Shown one piece after another: positions 1-6,931 of a DNA stretch of 64,000 nucleotides. Position 1 is the first letter of the stretch. Each line of letters starts with the position of its first letter. The position numbers were made by a program, and so were the translations under genes. Source of the stretch: Pseudacidovorax sp. (lineage in GTDB: Bacteria; Pseudomonadota; Gammaproteobacteria; Burkholderiales; Burkholderiaceae_C); contig NZ_JAGOPN010000011.1 in the NCBI RefSeq assembly GCF_017991995.1, forward strand, positions 124,001-188,000, in the 5' to 3' direction. The notes beneath the pieces are model-generated. The model worked only from the letters and a program-made list of their open reading frames with translations. It was not told the DNA's origin and searched no databases.

Positions 1-59
1 AGAGCGTGGAAGCGCTCGTGCGGCAGCTGCGGGCGGAGTACAAGGGCGCGGCGCGCTGA
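1..59 (+). CDS. C-terminal end of an upstream gene (partial)
   Basis: The first bases read in one frame as SVEALVRQLRAEYKGAAR and then TGA at 57-59. This is a plausible charged C-terminal helix of a protein that begins before the window. The fragment is too short to assign to a family. It runs towards the LacI-type gene, which is on the other strand, so the two are convergent. Confidence 0.4.
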   Translation, partial: SVEALVRQLRAEYKGAAR

Positions 60-83
60 GCCGTGCGCATGGCCGGTCGCGAT

Positions 84-1127
84 TCAGCGGCGCCGGCCGG
101 CAGGCTTGGCCTCGTCGCCGAGCGGGACGACGGAGTCCCGCTCTTCATAGCGCAGCTCCACCCGCTCGCGCCGCGCCGGCAGGCCCGGCTCGGCAATGCG
201 GTCCACGAGCAGCCTGGCGAGCCGCCGCGCCGCATCCGCCATGTCGATGGTCAGCACCGATACCGCAGGCTCATGGTCGCGGGCGAAGGCCGTGTCGCCG
301 ATGGCGACGATGGAGACATCCTGCGGCATGCGCAGGCCGCGCGAGGCCACCGCGCGCAGGGCGCTGTTGAGCATGTGCGTGCCCTGCACGATCAGCGCCG
401 TCGGCCGGCCGGGCCGGGCCAACAGTTCCGCAATCTCGTCGAAGGCGGAGGCCGTCACGCTCTGCGCCTGCACGATCAGCGCGGGCACCGGCAGGCCCGC
501 ACCGGCATAGGCCGCCTTGTAGCCCTGGATACGCCGGCGCACGGGCCGCGTCTCGCCCTGCCACAGCACCAGCGCGATGGCGCGGTGGCCCAGCGCCATG
601 AGCCGCTCCACCGCCGCCCGCACGCCGGCCGCATGGTCGATCACCACGCTGTCGTGCACGCCTGGCAGTTCGCGGTCGAAGACCACAGCCGGCATGGGCA
701 GCGTCCGTAGCGCCTCGACGAGTTCGGGGCTGCGCTCGTTGCCGGGCGCCAGGATCACGCCGTCCATGCCGCGCTGCATGAACATCGACAGCGTGCGCAG
801 CTCACGCTCCAGGTCGTTGGCGCCGTTGGCCAGCAGCGGCAGATAGCCCAGTGCCAGGAACTCGTCCTCGAGCGCGCGAAAGACCTGTGCATAGAGCGGA
901 TTGCCGATGTCCGGCAGCAGGCAGCCCACCGTGCGGCTGAGCCGCGAGCGCAGGGCCTGCGCGGCATGGTTGGGCCGCCAGCCCAGGGTGGCGGCGGCCC
1001 GCTCGACCTTCTCGCGCGTTGCCGCAGAAGCGCCCGCACCGTTCATCGCGCGCGAGGCGCTGCCCAGCGACACACCCGCCAGCCGCGCCACGTCGCGCAG
1101 GTCCACGCGTGCCTTGTCCGTCTTCAT
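84..1127 (-). CDS. LacI/GalR-family transcriptional regulator
   Basis: Cytoplasmic repressor of 347 aa, the usual family length. Residues 8-30 (VDLRDVARLAGVSLGSASRAMNG) form the LacI helix-turn-helix plus hinge entry. From about residue 65 it continues into a periplasmic-binding-protein-like sensor (GCLLPDIGNPLYAQVF near its start). The ATG at 1127 is chosen because the helix-turn-helix normally starts within about ten residues of the N-terminus; the reading frame extends further upstream but without recognisable sequence. It is divergent from the SDR/Bug operon starting at 1267. Two LacI-type palindromes lie in the gap, one directly beside its own start, which suggests control of the operon and autoregulation. 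The inducer is unknown. Confidence 0.93.
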   Translation of the reverse strand: MKTDKARVDLRDVARLAGVSLGSASRAMNGAGASAATREKVERAAATLGWRPNHAAQALRSRLSRTVGCLLPDIGNPLYAQVFRALEDEFLALGYLPLLANGANDLERELRTLSMFMQRGMDGVILAPGNERSPELVEALRTLPMPAVVFDRELPGVHDSVVIDHAAGVRAAVERLMALGHRAIALVLWQGETRPVRRRIQGYKAAYAGAGLPVPALIVQAQSVTASAFDEIAELLARPGRPTALIVQGTHMLNSALRAVASRGLRMPQDVSIVAIGDTAFARDHEPAVSVLTIDMADAARRLARLLVDRIAEPGLPARRERVELRYEERDSVVPLGDEAKPAGRRR

Positions 1128-1129
1128 CC

Positions 1130-1141
1130 GGATACGTTTCC
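1130..1141. promoter_or_regulatory. Probable LacI-family operator, autoregulatory copy
   Basis: GGATACGTTTCC is a one-mismatch palindrome with the central CG typical of LacI-family operators. It lies immediately upstream of the regulator start at 1127 and closely matches the perfect site at 1197. Its role in autoregulation is inferred from position. Confidence 0.65.
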
Positions 1142-1196
1142 AGTCCACAGCATGGCTGCATCTTAGGTGACAGCAGTCGAGGGTTAGCGCTAGGCC

Positions 1197-1208
1197 GGAA
1201 ACGTTTCC
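1197..1208. promoter_or_regulatory. Probable LacI-family operator upstream of the SDR/Bug operon
   Basis: GGAAACGTTTCC is a perfect 12-bp palindrome of the LacI/GalR type. It sits 59 bp before the operon start at 1267 and its centre is 67 bp from that of the matching site at 1130. The spacing would allow one repressor to bind both and loop the DNA. Confidence 0.72.
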
Positions 1209-1266
1209 ACCTCGGCACGATGCAGCCTTCCCGAAGCGTTGCAGACAACACAAGGAGCCATCCCCC

Positions 1267-2124
1267 ATGTCCTCATCCGCCCCCGCCATCCAACCCGATG
1301 CCCAGCTCTACGACGAGGCGCTGGGCCGGTTGCGTCCATCGTCCGGCCGATTGGCGGGGCGCCGCATCCTCGTGGTGGGCGCGGGCCAGCGCGACATCGA
1401 CGATCCGCAGCCGCCCGTGGGCAACGGCCGCGCCATCTCGCAGCTGTTCGCCCATGAGGGCGCCACGCTCACCTGCGTGGACATCAACCCCGCCGCGCTG
1501 GCGCAGACCTGCGCCCTGGTGCGCGAGGCCGGCGGCACCGCGCATGAAGAGGTGGCCGACGTGGCCGATGCCCAGGCCATTCCCGGTGTGGTCGAGCGCG
1601 CCGCCGCCCGCATGCAGGGCCTGGACGGGCTGGTGATGGTGGTGGGCGTGGCCAGTGGCCTCGCGCTCGACGCGCAGTCGGCCGAGGCATGGGACGCGGA
1701 GCATGCGGTCAACGTGCGCGCCTGCATGCTGTTCGGCCAGCAGGCGCTGCGGCACATGGCGCCGGGCGGCTCGATCATTCTTCTGTCGTCCATCGCGGCG
1801 CTGCGCAACTCCAGCTTCAACCCGGCCTACGAGACCACCAAGGCGGCGCAGGTCTCGCTGGCGCGTTCCATCGCGATGGCAGGGCAGGCCAAGGGCGTGC
1901 GCTGCAACAGCCTGCTGCCGGGCCTCATGGACACGCCCATCGGCCGCGCGGCCACGCGCCGCCGCACCGACCGCCTGGCCATGCCGCTGCCCTTCGGCCG
2001 GCAGGGCACGGGCTGGGAAGTGGCGCATGCCGCGCTCTTCCTCATGTCGCACGAATCGTCGTACGTCAATGCGCATGCGCTGGTGGTCGACGGCGGCCTG
2101 ATCGGCGGCATCTCGCGCAAGTAG
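1267..2124 (+). CDS. SDR-family oxidoreductase with an expanded cofactor loop
   Basis: Short-chain dehydrogenase/reductase of 285 aa, expected to be cytoplasmic and NAD(P)-dependent. Ser174/175 and the Tyr188-x3-Lys192 pair (YETTK) form the catalytic set, and the C-terminal VDGGL motif is typical. The N-terminal glycine motif is unusual: GAG at 38-40 is separated from GNG at 52-54 by an inserted loop (QRDIDDPQPPV) where SDRs normally have a compact TGxxxGxG. The start has an AAGGAG ribosome site at 1252-1257. It is the first gene of a seven-gene operon running to 6860. The substrate is unknown; oxidation of a hydroxyl group in a catabolic route is the likely role. Confidence 0.88.
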   Translation: MSSSAPAIQPDAQLYDEALGRLRPSSGRLAGRRILVVGAGQRDIDDPQPPVGNGRAISQLFAHEGATLTCVDINPAALAQTCALVREAGGTAHEEVADVADAQAIPGVVERAAARMQGLDGLVMVVGVASGLALDAQSAEAWDAEHAVNVRACMLFGQQALRHMAPGGSIILLSSIAALRNSSFNPAYETTKAAQVSLARSIAMAGQAKGVRCNSLLPGLMDTPIGRAATRRRTDRLAMPLPFGRQGTGWEVAHAALFLMSHESSYVNAHALVVDGGLIGGISRK

Positions 2125-2132
2125 GAGCGGCC

Positions 2133-3128
2133 ATGCAGCCTTCATCGCTTCGACGCCGGCAACTGGTCCTGGGCACGGCACTGGCCGGCATCGGTGCCCG
2201 CACGGCCCTGGCCGCGGGCGAGGCCTCGACCTATCCCGAGCGGCCGATCCGGCTCATCGTCGGCTTTCCGGCCGGCGGCTCGGCGGACCAGTCGGCGCGC
2301 CGGCTCGCCGACCAGATGTCACGCCAGCTCGGCAAGCCGATCGTGATCGACAACCGCCCCGGCGCCTCCGGCAACATCGCCGCCGCCGCGGCGGCCCGCA
2401 GTGCGGCCGATGGCTACACGCTGTTCTATGACACCAACGCCACCCAGGCGATGAACGTCAGCCTGTACCCCCGGCTGGACTACGACCCCATCAAGGACTT
2501 CGTGCCCATCGCGCTGGAAGGCAAGGTCTACAACGTGATGTGCACCCACCCGGCCTTCCGCCCGGCGGATGTGGCGTCCCTGCTGTCGCAGGTGCGGGCA
2601 TCGCCGGGCAGCCTGGCCGTGGCCACGCCGGGCAATGCCACCAGCGGCCACCTGTCTCTGGTGCTGCTGCAGCGCTCGGCCCGCGTGCAGTTCACCCATG
2701 TGCCCTACAAGGGCAGCGCGCCAGCGGTCACCGACGTGATCGGCGGGCAGGTGCCGATCCTGTTCGACAACGTGGCCGGCACCATCACCCACATCCGCGC
2801 GGGCAAGCTGCGCCCGCTGGCGGTGACGGCCGCCAAGCGCCTGCCGCTGCTGCCCGACGTGCCGACCTTCGAGGAACTGGGCCTGCGCGACTGCGTCATG
2901 GCGGCCTGGGGTGGCCTGTGGGCGCCTGCGGGCACGCCGGCGCCCATCGTGCAGCGGCTCAATGCCGAGATGAACCAGGCCCTGGCCACCGCCGCCGTGG
3001 TCGACCGCATGCGCGAGCTCACCGTCGAGCCCGTGGGTGGCAGTTCCGAAGCCGCCGCCGCCTTCGTCATCGAAGAAACCCAACGCTGGCGCGAGGTGCT
3101 CCACGCCGCCGGCATCCGACTGGACTGA
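2133..3128 (+). CDS. Bug-family (TctC-like) periplasmic solute receptor
   Basis: Extracytoplasmic binding protein of 331 aa. An Arg-rich, Tat-like signal sequence (SLRRRQLVLGTALAG) is followed by the Bug signature: YPERPIRLIVGFPAGGSADQ, IVIDNRPGASGNIAA, and the ADGYTLF and THVPYKGSAPA segments that line the ligand cleft. Bug proteins bind small carboxylates or related organic molecules; here the ligand is unknown. No TctA/TctB membrane partners are present in the window, which is common for Bug genes in Burkholderiales. It starts 8 bp after the SDR stop. A second Bug gene lies two genes downstream in the same operon. Confidence 0.93.
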   Translation: MQPSSLRRRQLVLGTALAGIGARTALAAGEASTYPERPIRLIVGFPAGGSADQSARRLADQMSRQLGKPIVIDNRPGASGNIAAAAAARSAADGYTLFYDTNATQAMNVSLYPRLDYDPIKDFVPIALEGKVYNVMCTHPAFRPADVASLLSQVRASPGSLAVATPGNATSGHLSLVLLQRSARVQFTHVPYKGSAPAVTDVIGGQVPILFDNVAGTITHIRAGKLRPLAVTAAKRLPLLPDVPTFEELGLRDCVMAAWGGLWAPAGTPAPIVQRLNAEMNQALATAAVVDRMRELTVEPVGGSSEAAAAFVIEETQRWREVLHAAGIRLD

Positions 3129-3135
3129 ACGAACC

Positions 3136-3729
3136 ATGGCACGCATTCCCTATTTCGACCTGAGCCAGGCGCCCGAGGGCTTCCAGCGCCTGCTGAACGA
3201 CCGGCCGCCGCTCAACATCTACCGCATGGTGGCTCACGGCGGGCGCACGGGCGAGGGCTTCCTGGGGCTGGGCAGCGCGATCCTGCGCCACTCATCGCTG
3301 CCGGCCACGCTGCGCGAGCTGGTGATCCTGCGCGTGGGCGCGCTGTGCGGTTCGTCATACGAGGTGTTCCAGCACCGCCGCGTGGCCGCGCAGGCGGGCG
3401 TGCCGGCGGCGCAGATCGAGGCCGTTCTGTCGGGGAAGGGCGGCCACGCGCCCGACGATTCCTTCGACCCCTTGGAGCAGCAGGTGCTGCGCTTCACCGA
3501 TGCCGTGGTGCGCCAGGTGAAGGCGCCCGCCGACTGCTTCGACGCGCTGGCGGCCCACCTGCCACACCAGCAGCTGATGGAGATCGTCATGACCATCGGC
3601 TACTACATGATGGTGTGCCGCATCCTCGAGAACTTCGAGGTGGACATCGAGGACAAGGACCCGCTGGCCGGCTTTGCGGGCTGGTCGGGCGTGCTCGGCG
3701 CGCAAGCCGCACAAGGAGACCGGCCATGA
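3136..3729 (+). CDS. Carboxymuconolactone decarboxylase (CMD) family protein
   Basis: Cytoplasmic all-helical protein of 197 aa. The CMD/AhpD core is visible at about residues 57-80 (LRELVILRVGALCGSSYEVFQH). The redox motif CxxC of AhpD-type members is reduced to Cys-x2-Ser, although the following His is kept, so a disulfide peroxidase role is unlikely. Members of this type often occur in ring- or ketone-degrading operons, where they may act as decarboxylases or isomerases. It lies 7 bp after the first Bug gene and its stop overlaps the next start as ATGA, so it is translationally coupled. Confidence 0.85.
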   Translation: MARIPYFDLSQAPEGFQRLLNDRPPLNIYRMVAHGGRTGEGFLGLGSAILRHSSLPATLRELVILRVGALCGSSYEVFQHRRVAAQAGVPAAQIEAVLSGKGGHAPDDSFDPLEQQVLRFTDAVVRQVKAPADCFDALAAHLPHQQLMEIVMTIGYYMMVCRILENFEVDIEDKDPLAGFAGWSGVLGAQAAQGDRP

Positions 3730-4697
3730 ACCTGAACCGCCGCCATTTCTCGCTCGCGATCGGCGCGCTGGGCGTCGCGCCGCTGGCTCGCGCCCAGGCC
3801 TACCCGCAGGGGCCCATCACGCTGATCGTGCCCTTCAGCGCGGGCAGCGTGGTGGACCAGCAGGCCCGCACGATCGCCCGCGTGCTCGCCAGCCGGCTCG
3901 GCCAGCCCATCGTGATCGACAACCGCGTCGGCGTGAGCGGCTCGCTCGGCGCCGAGGTCGCATCGCGCGCCGCGCCCGATGGCTACACCCTGCTGATCGG
4001 CACGCAGGGCACCCAGGGCACCAACAGCGCCATCTACAAGACCATCCGCTACGACCCGGTGAAGGACTTCGTCGCGATCCACGGGCTGTCCGGCAATGCG
4101 TCGGTGCTGGTGGTCAACCCGACGCTGAAGATCGAGACAGTGGCCGAGCTCGTCGCCTACGGCAAGGCGAACCCCGGCAAGCTCAACTTCGGCTCGGGCG
4201 GCAAGGGCACCTCGGGCCACCTCTGCCTGGAACTGCTGCAGACGCGCACCGGCGCGCGCTTCACGCATATCCCGTACAAGTCCAGCTCGACCGCGCTGGT
4301 GGACCTGATGGCGGGCAACCTGGATGCCATGTTCGACTTCGTCCAGACCTCGGGCCCGCAGATCCGCAGCGGCAAGCTGCGGCCGCTGGCCGTCACCCGC
4401 ACGCAGCGCATGCCGAGCCTGCCCGAGGTGCCGACGATGGCCGAGGCCGGCTTTCCGGGCATCGAGTCACAGAGCTGGGGCGGCCTGTTCGCACCCGCCA
4501 GGACACCCCAGGCCATCGTGCAGCGCCTGTCCGACGCGGTGGACGAGACGCTGAAGACGCCCGAGGTCCGGGGCGCCCTGGAGTCGGTGGAGAGCTTCAC
4601 CGTCGACATGCCGCATGCGCAGTTCCAGGCCTATGTCGCCACCGAGGCCGCCAAGTGGACCACGGTGCTGCGCGAGGCCGGGGTGACGCCCGAATGA
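3726..4697 (+). CDS. Bug-family (TctC-like) periplasmic solute receptor
   Basis: Second Bug receptor of the operon, 323 aa, with a Tat-like signal (NLNRRHFSLAIGALG...ARAQA). Family motifs include GPITLIVPFSAGSVVDQ, IVIDNRVGVSGSLGAE, APDGYTLL and THIPYKSS. It overlaps the CMD gene and the following SDR gene by ATGA at both ends. It is clearly diverged from the receptor at 2133, so the two may recognise related but different ligands of one pathway. No membrane partner is encoded nearby. Confidence 0.93.
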   Translation: MNLNRRHFSLAIGALGVAPLARAQAYPQGPITLIVPFSAGSVVDQQARTIARVLASRLGQPIVIDNRVGVSGSLGAEVASRAAPDGYTLLIGTQGTQGTNSAIYKTIRYDPVKDFVAIHGLSGNASVLVVNPTLKIETVAELVAYGKANPGKLNFGSGGKGTSGHLCLELLQTRTGARFTHIPYKSSSTALVDLMAGNLDAMFDFVQTSGPQIRSGKLRPLAVTRTQRMPSLPEVPTMAEAGFPGIESQSWGGLFAPARTPQAIVQRLSDAVDETLKTPEVRGALESVESFTVDMPHAQFQAYVATEAAKWTTVLREAGVTPE

Positions 4698-5548
4698 GCA
4701 CCCGCAAGGTCGCCGCCATCACCGGCGCGGGCAGCGGCATCGGCCGCGCGCTGGCGCTCGCCTGCGCACGCGAGGGCATGGCCCTGGCGCTGACCGACAT
4801 CGAGCCCGGCGCGCTCGCCGAGACCGCGGCCCTGGCCGTCGCGCTCGGCGCACCGGTCATCAGCCAGGCGGGCGATGTCGGCAAGGCCCAGGACGTCGAG
4901 GCCTTCGCCCTGGCCTGCGAGGCCGAGTACGGCGGCACGGACTGGCTCTTCAACAACGCCGGCGTGGCCATCCTCGGTCCGGCCTGGCTGGCGACCGCGG
5001 ACGACTGGCAATGGCTGTGGCACGTCAACGTGATGGGCGTGGCGCATGGTGTGCGCAGCTTCGTGCCCCGCATGCTGGCCCGCGGCACGCCCGCGCATGT
5101 GGTCAACACCGCGTCTGCCGCCGGGCTCGCCACGCTGGCGGGGTCGAGCGTCTACGTGGCCACCAAGCATGCGGTGGTGGCGTTCAGCGAATGCCTCGCG
5201 CACGACCTGCAACAGGCCGGTGCCGCCATCGGCGTGTCGGTGTTGTGTCCCTCGCTGCTGCCCACGGGCATCCACCAGTCGGGCCGCAACCGACCCGCCG
5301 GCCTCGATCGCACCGTGCCCCCGGCTGCGGCCTACGAAGAGCGGGTGCGGGTCGGCATGGCGGCCTCCACCATCGACGCTGCCGACGTGGCCGCGTTGAC
5401 GATCGAGGCGATCCGGCAGCAGTGCTTCTATGTGATTCCCCATGCCCACACCGGCGCTTCCGTCGAGCGCCGCATGCACCGCATCCTCGACGACTTCCGT
5501 GCCCAGCATCTGCCCACGGCGGAGGGCGGGCCGACCGCGCAACCCTGA
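4694..5548 (+). CDS. SDR-family oxidoreductase
   Basis: Classical NAD(P)-dependent SDR of 284 aa. TGAGSGIG at residues 10-17 binds the cofactor, NNAG is at about 88, and YVATK near residue 154 supplies the catalytic Tyr and Lys. A C-terminal extension carries the substrate loop (LLPTGIHQSGRNRP). ATGA overlap with the preceding Bug gene shows tight coupling. It is one of three SDRs in this operon, which suggests successive oxidation or reduction steps on one substrate or its stereoisomers. The actual substrate cannot be read from sequence. Confidence 0.9.
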   Translation: MSTRKVAAITGAGSGIGRALALACAREGMALALTDIEPGALAETAALAVALGAPVISQAGDVGKAQDVEAFALACEAEYGGTDWLFNNAGVAILGPAWLATADDWQWLWHVNVMGVAHGVRSFVPRMLARGTPAHVVNTASAAGLATLAGSSVYVATKHAVVAFSECLAHDLQQAGAAIGVSVLCPSLLPTGIHQSGRNRPAGLDRTVPPAAAYEERVRVGMAASTIDAADVAALTIEAIRQQCFYVIPHAHTGASVERRMHRILDDFRAQHLPTAEGGPTAQP

Positions 5549-5559
5549 AGGAACCCTTG

Positions 5560-6072
5560 ATGACGACCACCCCCGACACCGAACTGGCGCGCCTGGCCGC
5601 CCAGGTCGCGCAGCTCCAGGCCCGGCTCGACCGGCAGGACGACCTGGACGCCATCCGCGCCCTGCGCAACCGCTACCACGAACTGGTCAACGAGGACGAG
5701 GGCCCGCGCCTGTACGAACTCTTCGCGCCCGACGCCACGGTGGTCTACAACGGCCGACCCGAGGTGCGGGGCCGCGAGGCCATCCGCCGCTTCTTCCAGG
5801 ACTTTCCGGTGCAGCATGCGCGGCAGTTCATCCATCAGCACGAGATCGAGCTGCAGGGCGACCGCGGCACCGGCCGCAGCTACATGGACGGCCGCCCCGT
5901 CAGCCAGGGCAAGAGCCTGTACGTGGTCGGCCGCTTCGACGACGAATACATCCGCCTCGACGGGCGCTGGCTCTTCCAGCGCGTGGTGCTGACCGTGCAC
6001 TACATGATCGAGGCCGCCGAGCACTGGGAACACCTGCTGCCCGTGCAGAAGAAGAAGGAGGCTGCGCAATGA
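5560..6072 (+). CDS. SnoaL/NTF2-like family protein
   Basis: Protein of 170 aa with an N-terminal heptad-rich helix (ELARLAAQVAQLQARLDRQD) and then the cone-shaped NTF2/SnoaL-like fold (IRALRNRYHELVNEDEGPRL, FAPDATVVYNGRPEV, GREAIRRFF). Members include polyketide cyclases, limonene-epoxide hydrolases, ketosteroid isomerases and dehydratases. The fold therefore points to an isomerase or hydratase role in the operon without fixing the reaction. It lies 11 bp after the SDR gene and overlaps the next SDR gene by ATGA. Confidence 0.83.
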   Translation: MTTTPDTELARLAAQVAQLQARLDRQDDLDAIRALRNRYHELVNEDEGPRLYELFAPDATVVYNGRPEVRGREAIRRFFQDFPVQHARQFIHQHEIELQGDRGTGRSYMDGRPVSQGKSLYVVGRFDDEYIRLDGRWLFQRVVLTVHYMIEAAEHWEHLLPVQKKKEAAQ

Positions 6073-6860
6073 GCGTGCCCGCGCTCTTCGACCTCGCCGG
6101 CCGCACGGTGGTCGTGACCGGCGCGGCGAGCGGCCTGGGCCTGGCCATCGCGGAGGCCATGCTGCAGGCCGGCGCACGCACGGTGATGACCGACGTGGAC
6201 GCCGACGCGCTCGCCACCGAGCATGCGCGCCTTCACGCCACGCATCCCCTGGCCGAGTCCGCCGTGCTCGATGTCACCGCGCCCGGCGCGGTCGATGCGC
6301 TGATCGACGATGTCGCCGCGCGGCACGGCGCGCTGGACTGCGTGTTCGCGAATGCAGGCATCAGCGCAGGCCGCGGCTTCATGGTCGACACCGGCCGGCT
6401 GGAGAACCTGGACATGGCCCACTGGGACCGTGTGCTGCGCATCAACCTCGACAGCGTGCTGGTGACGGTGCGTGCTGCCGCCCGGCACATGAAGCCGCGC
6501 GGCCAGGGACGCATCGTGGTCACCTCGTCCATCGCCGGGCTGCGCTCGGAGGCGCTGTCGGGCTATGCCTATGTGGCGTCCAAGGCGGCGGTGAACAACC
6601 TGGTGCGGCAGGCGGCGATGGAGCTTGCGCCCTTCAACGTGCTGGTCAACGCCATCGCGCCGGGCCCCTTTGCGACCGGCATCAATGGCGGCCGGCTGCG
6701 CCTGCCCGAATCGGTCGAGCGCATGCGCACCTACATCCCGCTGGGCCGCGTGGCCGACCCGCGCGAGATCCAGGGCCTGGCCCTGCTGCTGGCCTCGCCG
6801 GCCTCCAGCTACATGACGGGCGCCATCATTCCGGTGGACGGCGGCGCCTCGGCGCGTTAG
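6069..6860 (+). CDS. SDR-family oxidoreductase
   Basis: Last gene of the operon; classical SDR of 263 aa. TGAASGLG near residue 16, NAGIS, Ser in VVTSSIAGL, and Tyr168-x3-Lys172 (YVASK) complete the catalytic machinery, and the protein ends with IPVDGGASAR. It overlaps the SnoaL-like gene by ATGA. An acidic residue follows the second beta strand (MTDVDAD), which usually favours NAD over NADP. The substrate is unknown. Confidence 0.9.
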   Translation: MSVPALFDLAGRTVVVTGAASGLGLAIAEAMLQAGARTVMTDVDADALATEHARLHATHPLAESAVLDVTAPGAVDALIDDVAARHGALDCVFANAGISAGRGFMVDTGRLENLDMAHWDRVLRINLDSVLVTVRAAARHMKPRGQGRIVVTSSIAGLRSEALSGYAYVASKAAVNNLVRQAAMELAPFNVLVNAIAPGPFATGINGGRLRLPESVERMRTYIPLGRVADPREIQGLALLLASPASSYMTGAIIPVDGGASAR

Positions 6861-6911
6861 GCACCCGCTCGTGCGCCGGGCGCGAGCAGGACGCGGGCCG
6901 GCGCAGCATCC

Positions 6912-6929
6912 GCGGGCGCCTGCGCCCGC
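6912..6929. terminator. Possible bidirectional terminator hairpin
   Basis: GCGGGCGC and GCGCCCGC form a perfect 8-bp GC stem between two convergent genes (stops at 6860 and 6932). There is no T-tract on either side, so termination is inferred from position and stem strength only. Confidence 0.4.
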
Positions 6930-6931
6930 AC

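Noticed and set aside
3726-4697. Possible tricarboxylate (TctABC) transporter
   Set aside because: Only Bug/TctC-type receptors are present; no TctA or TctB membrane gene occurs anywhere in the window.
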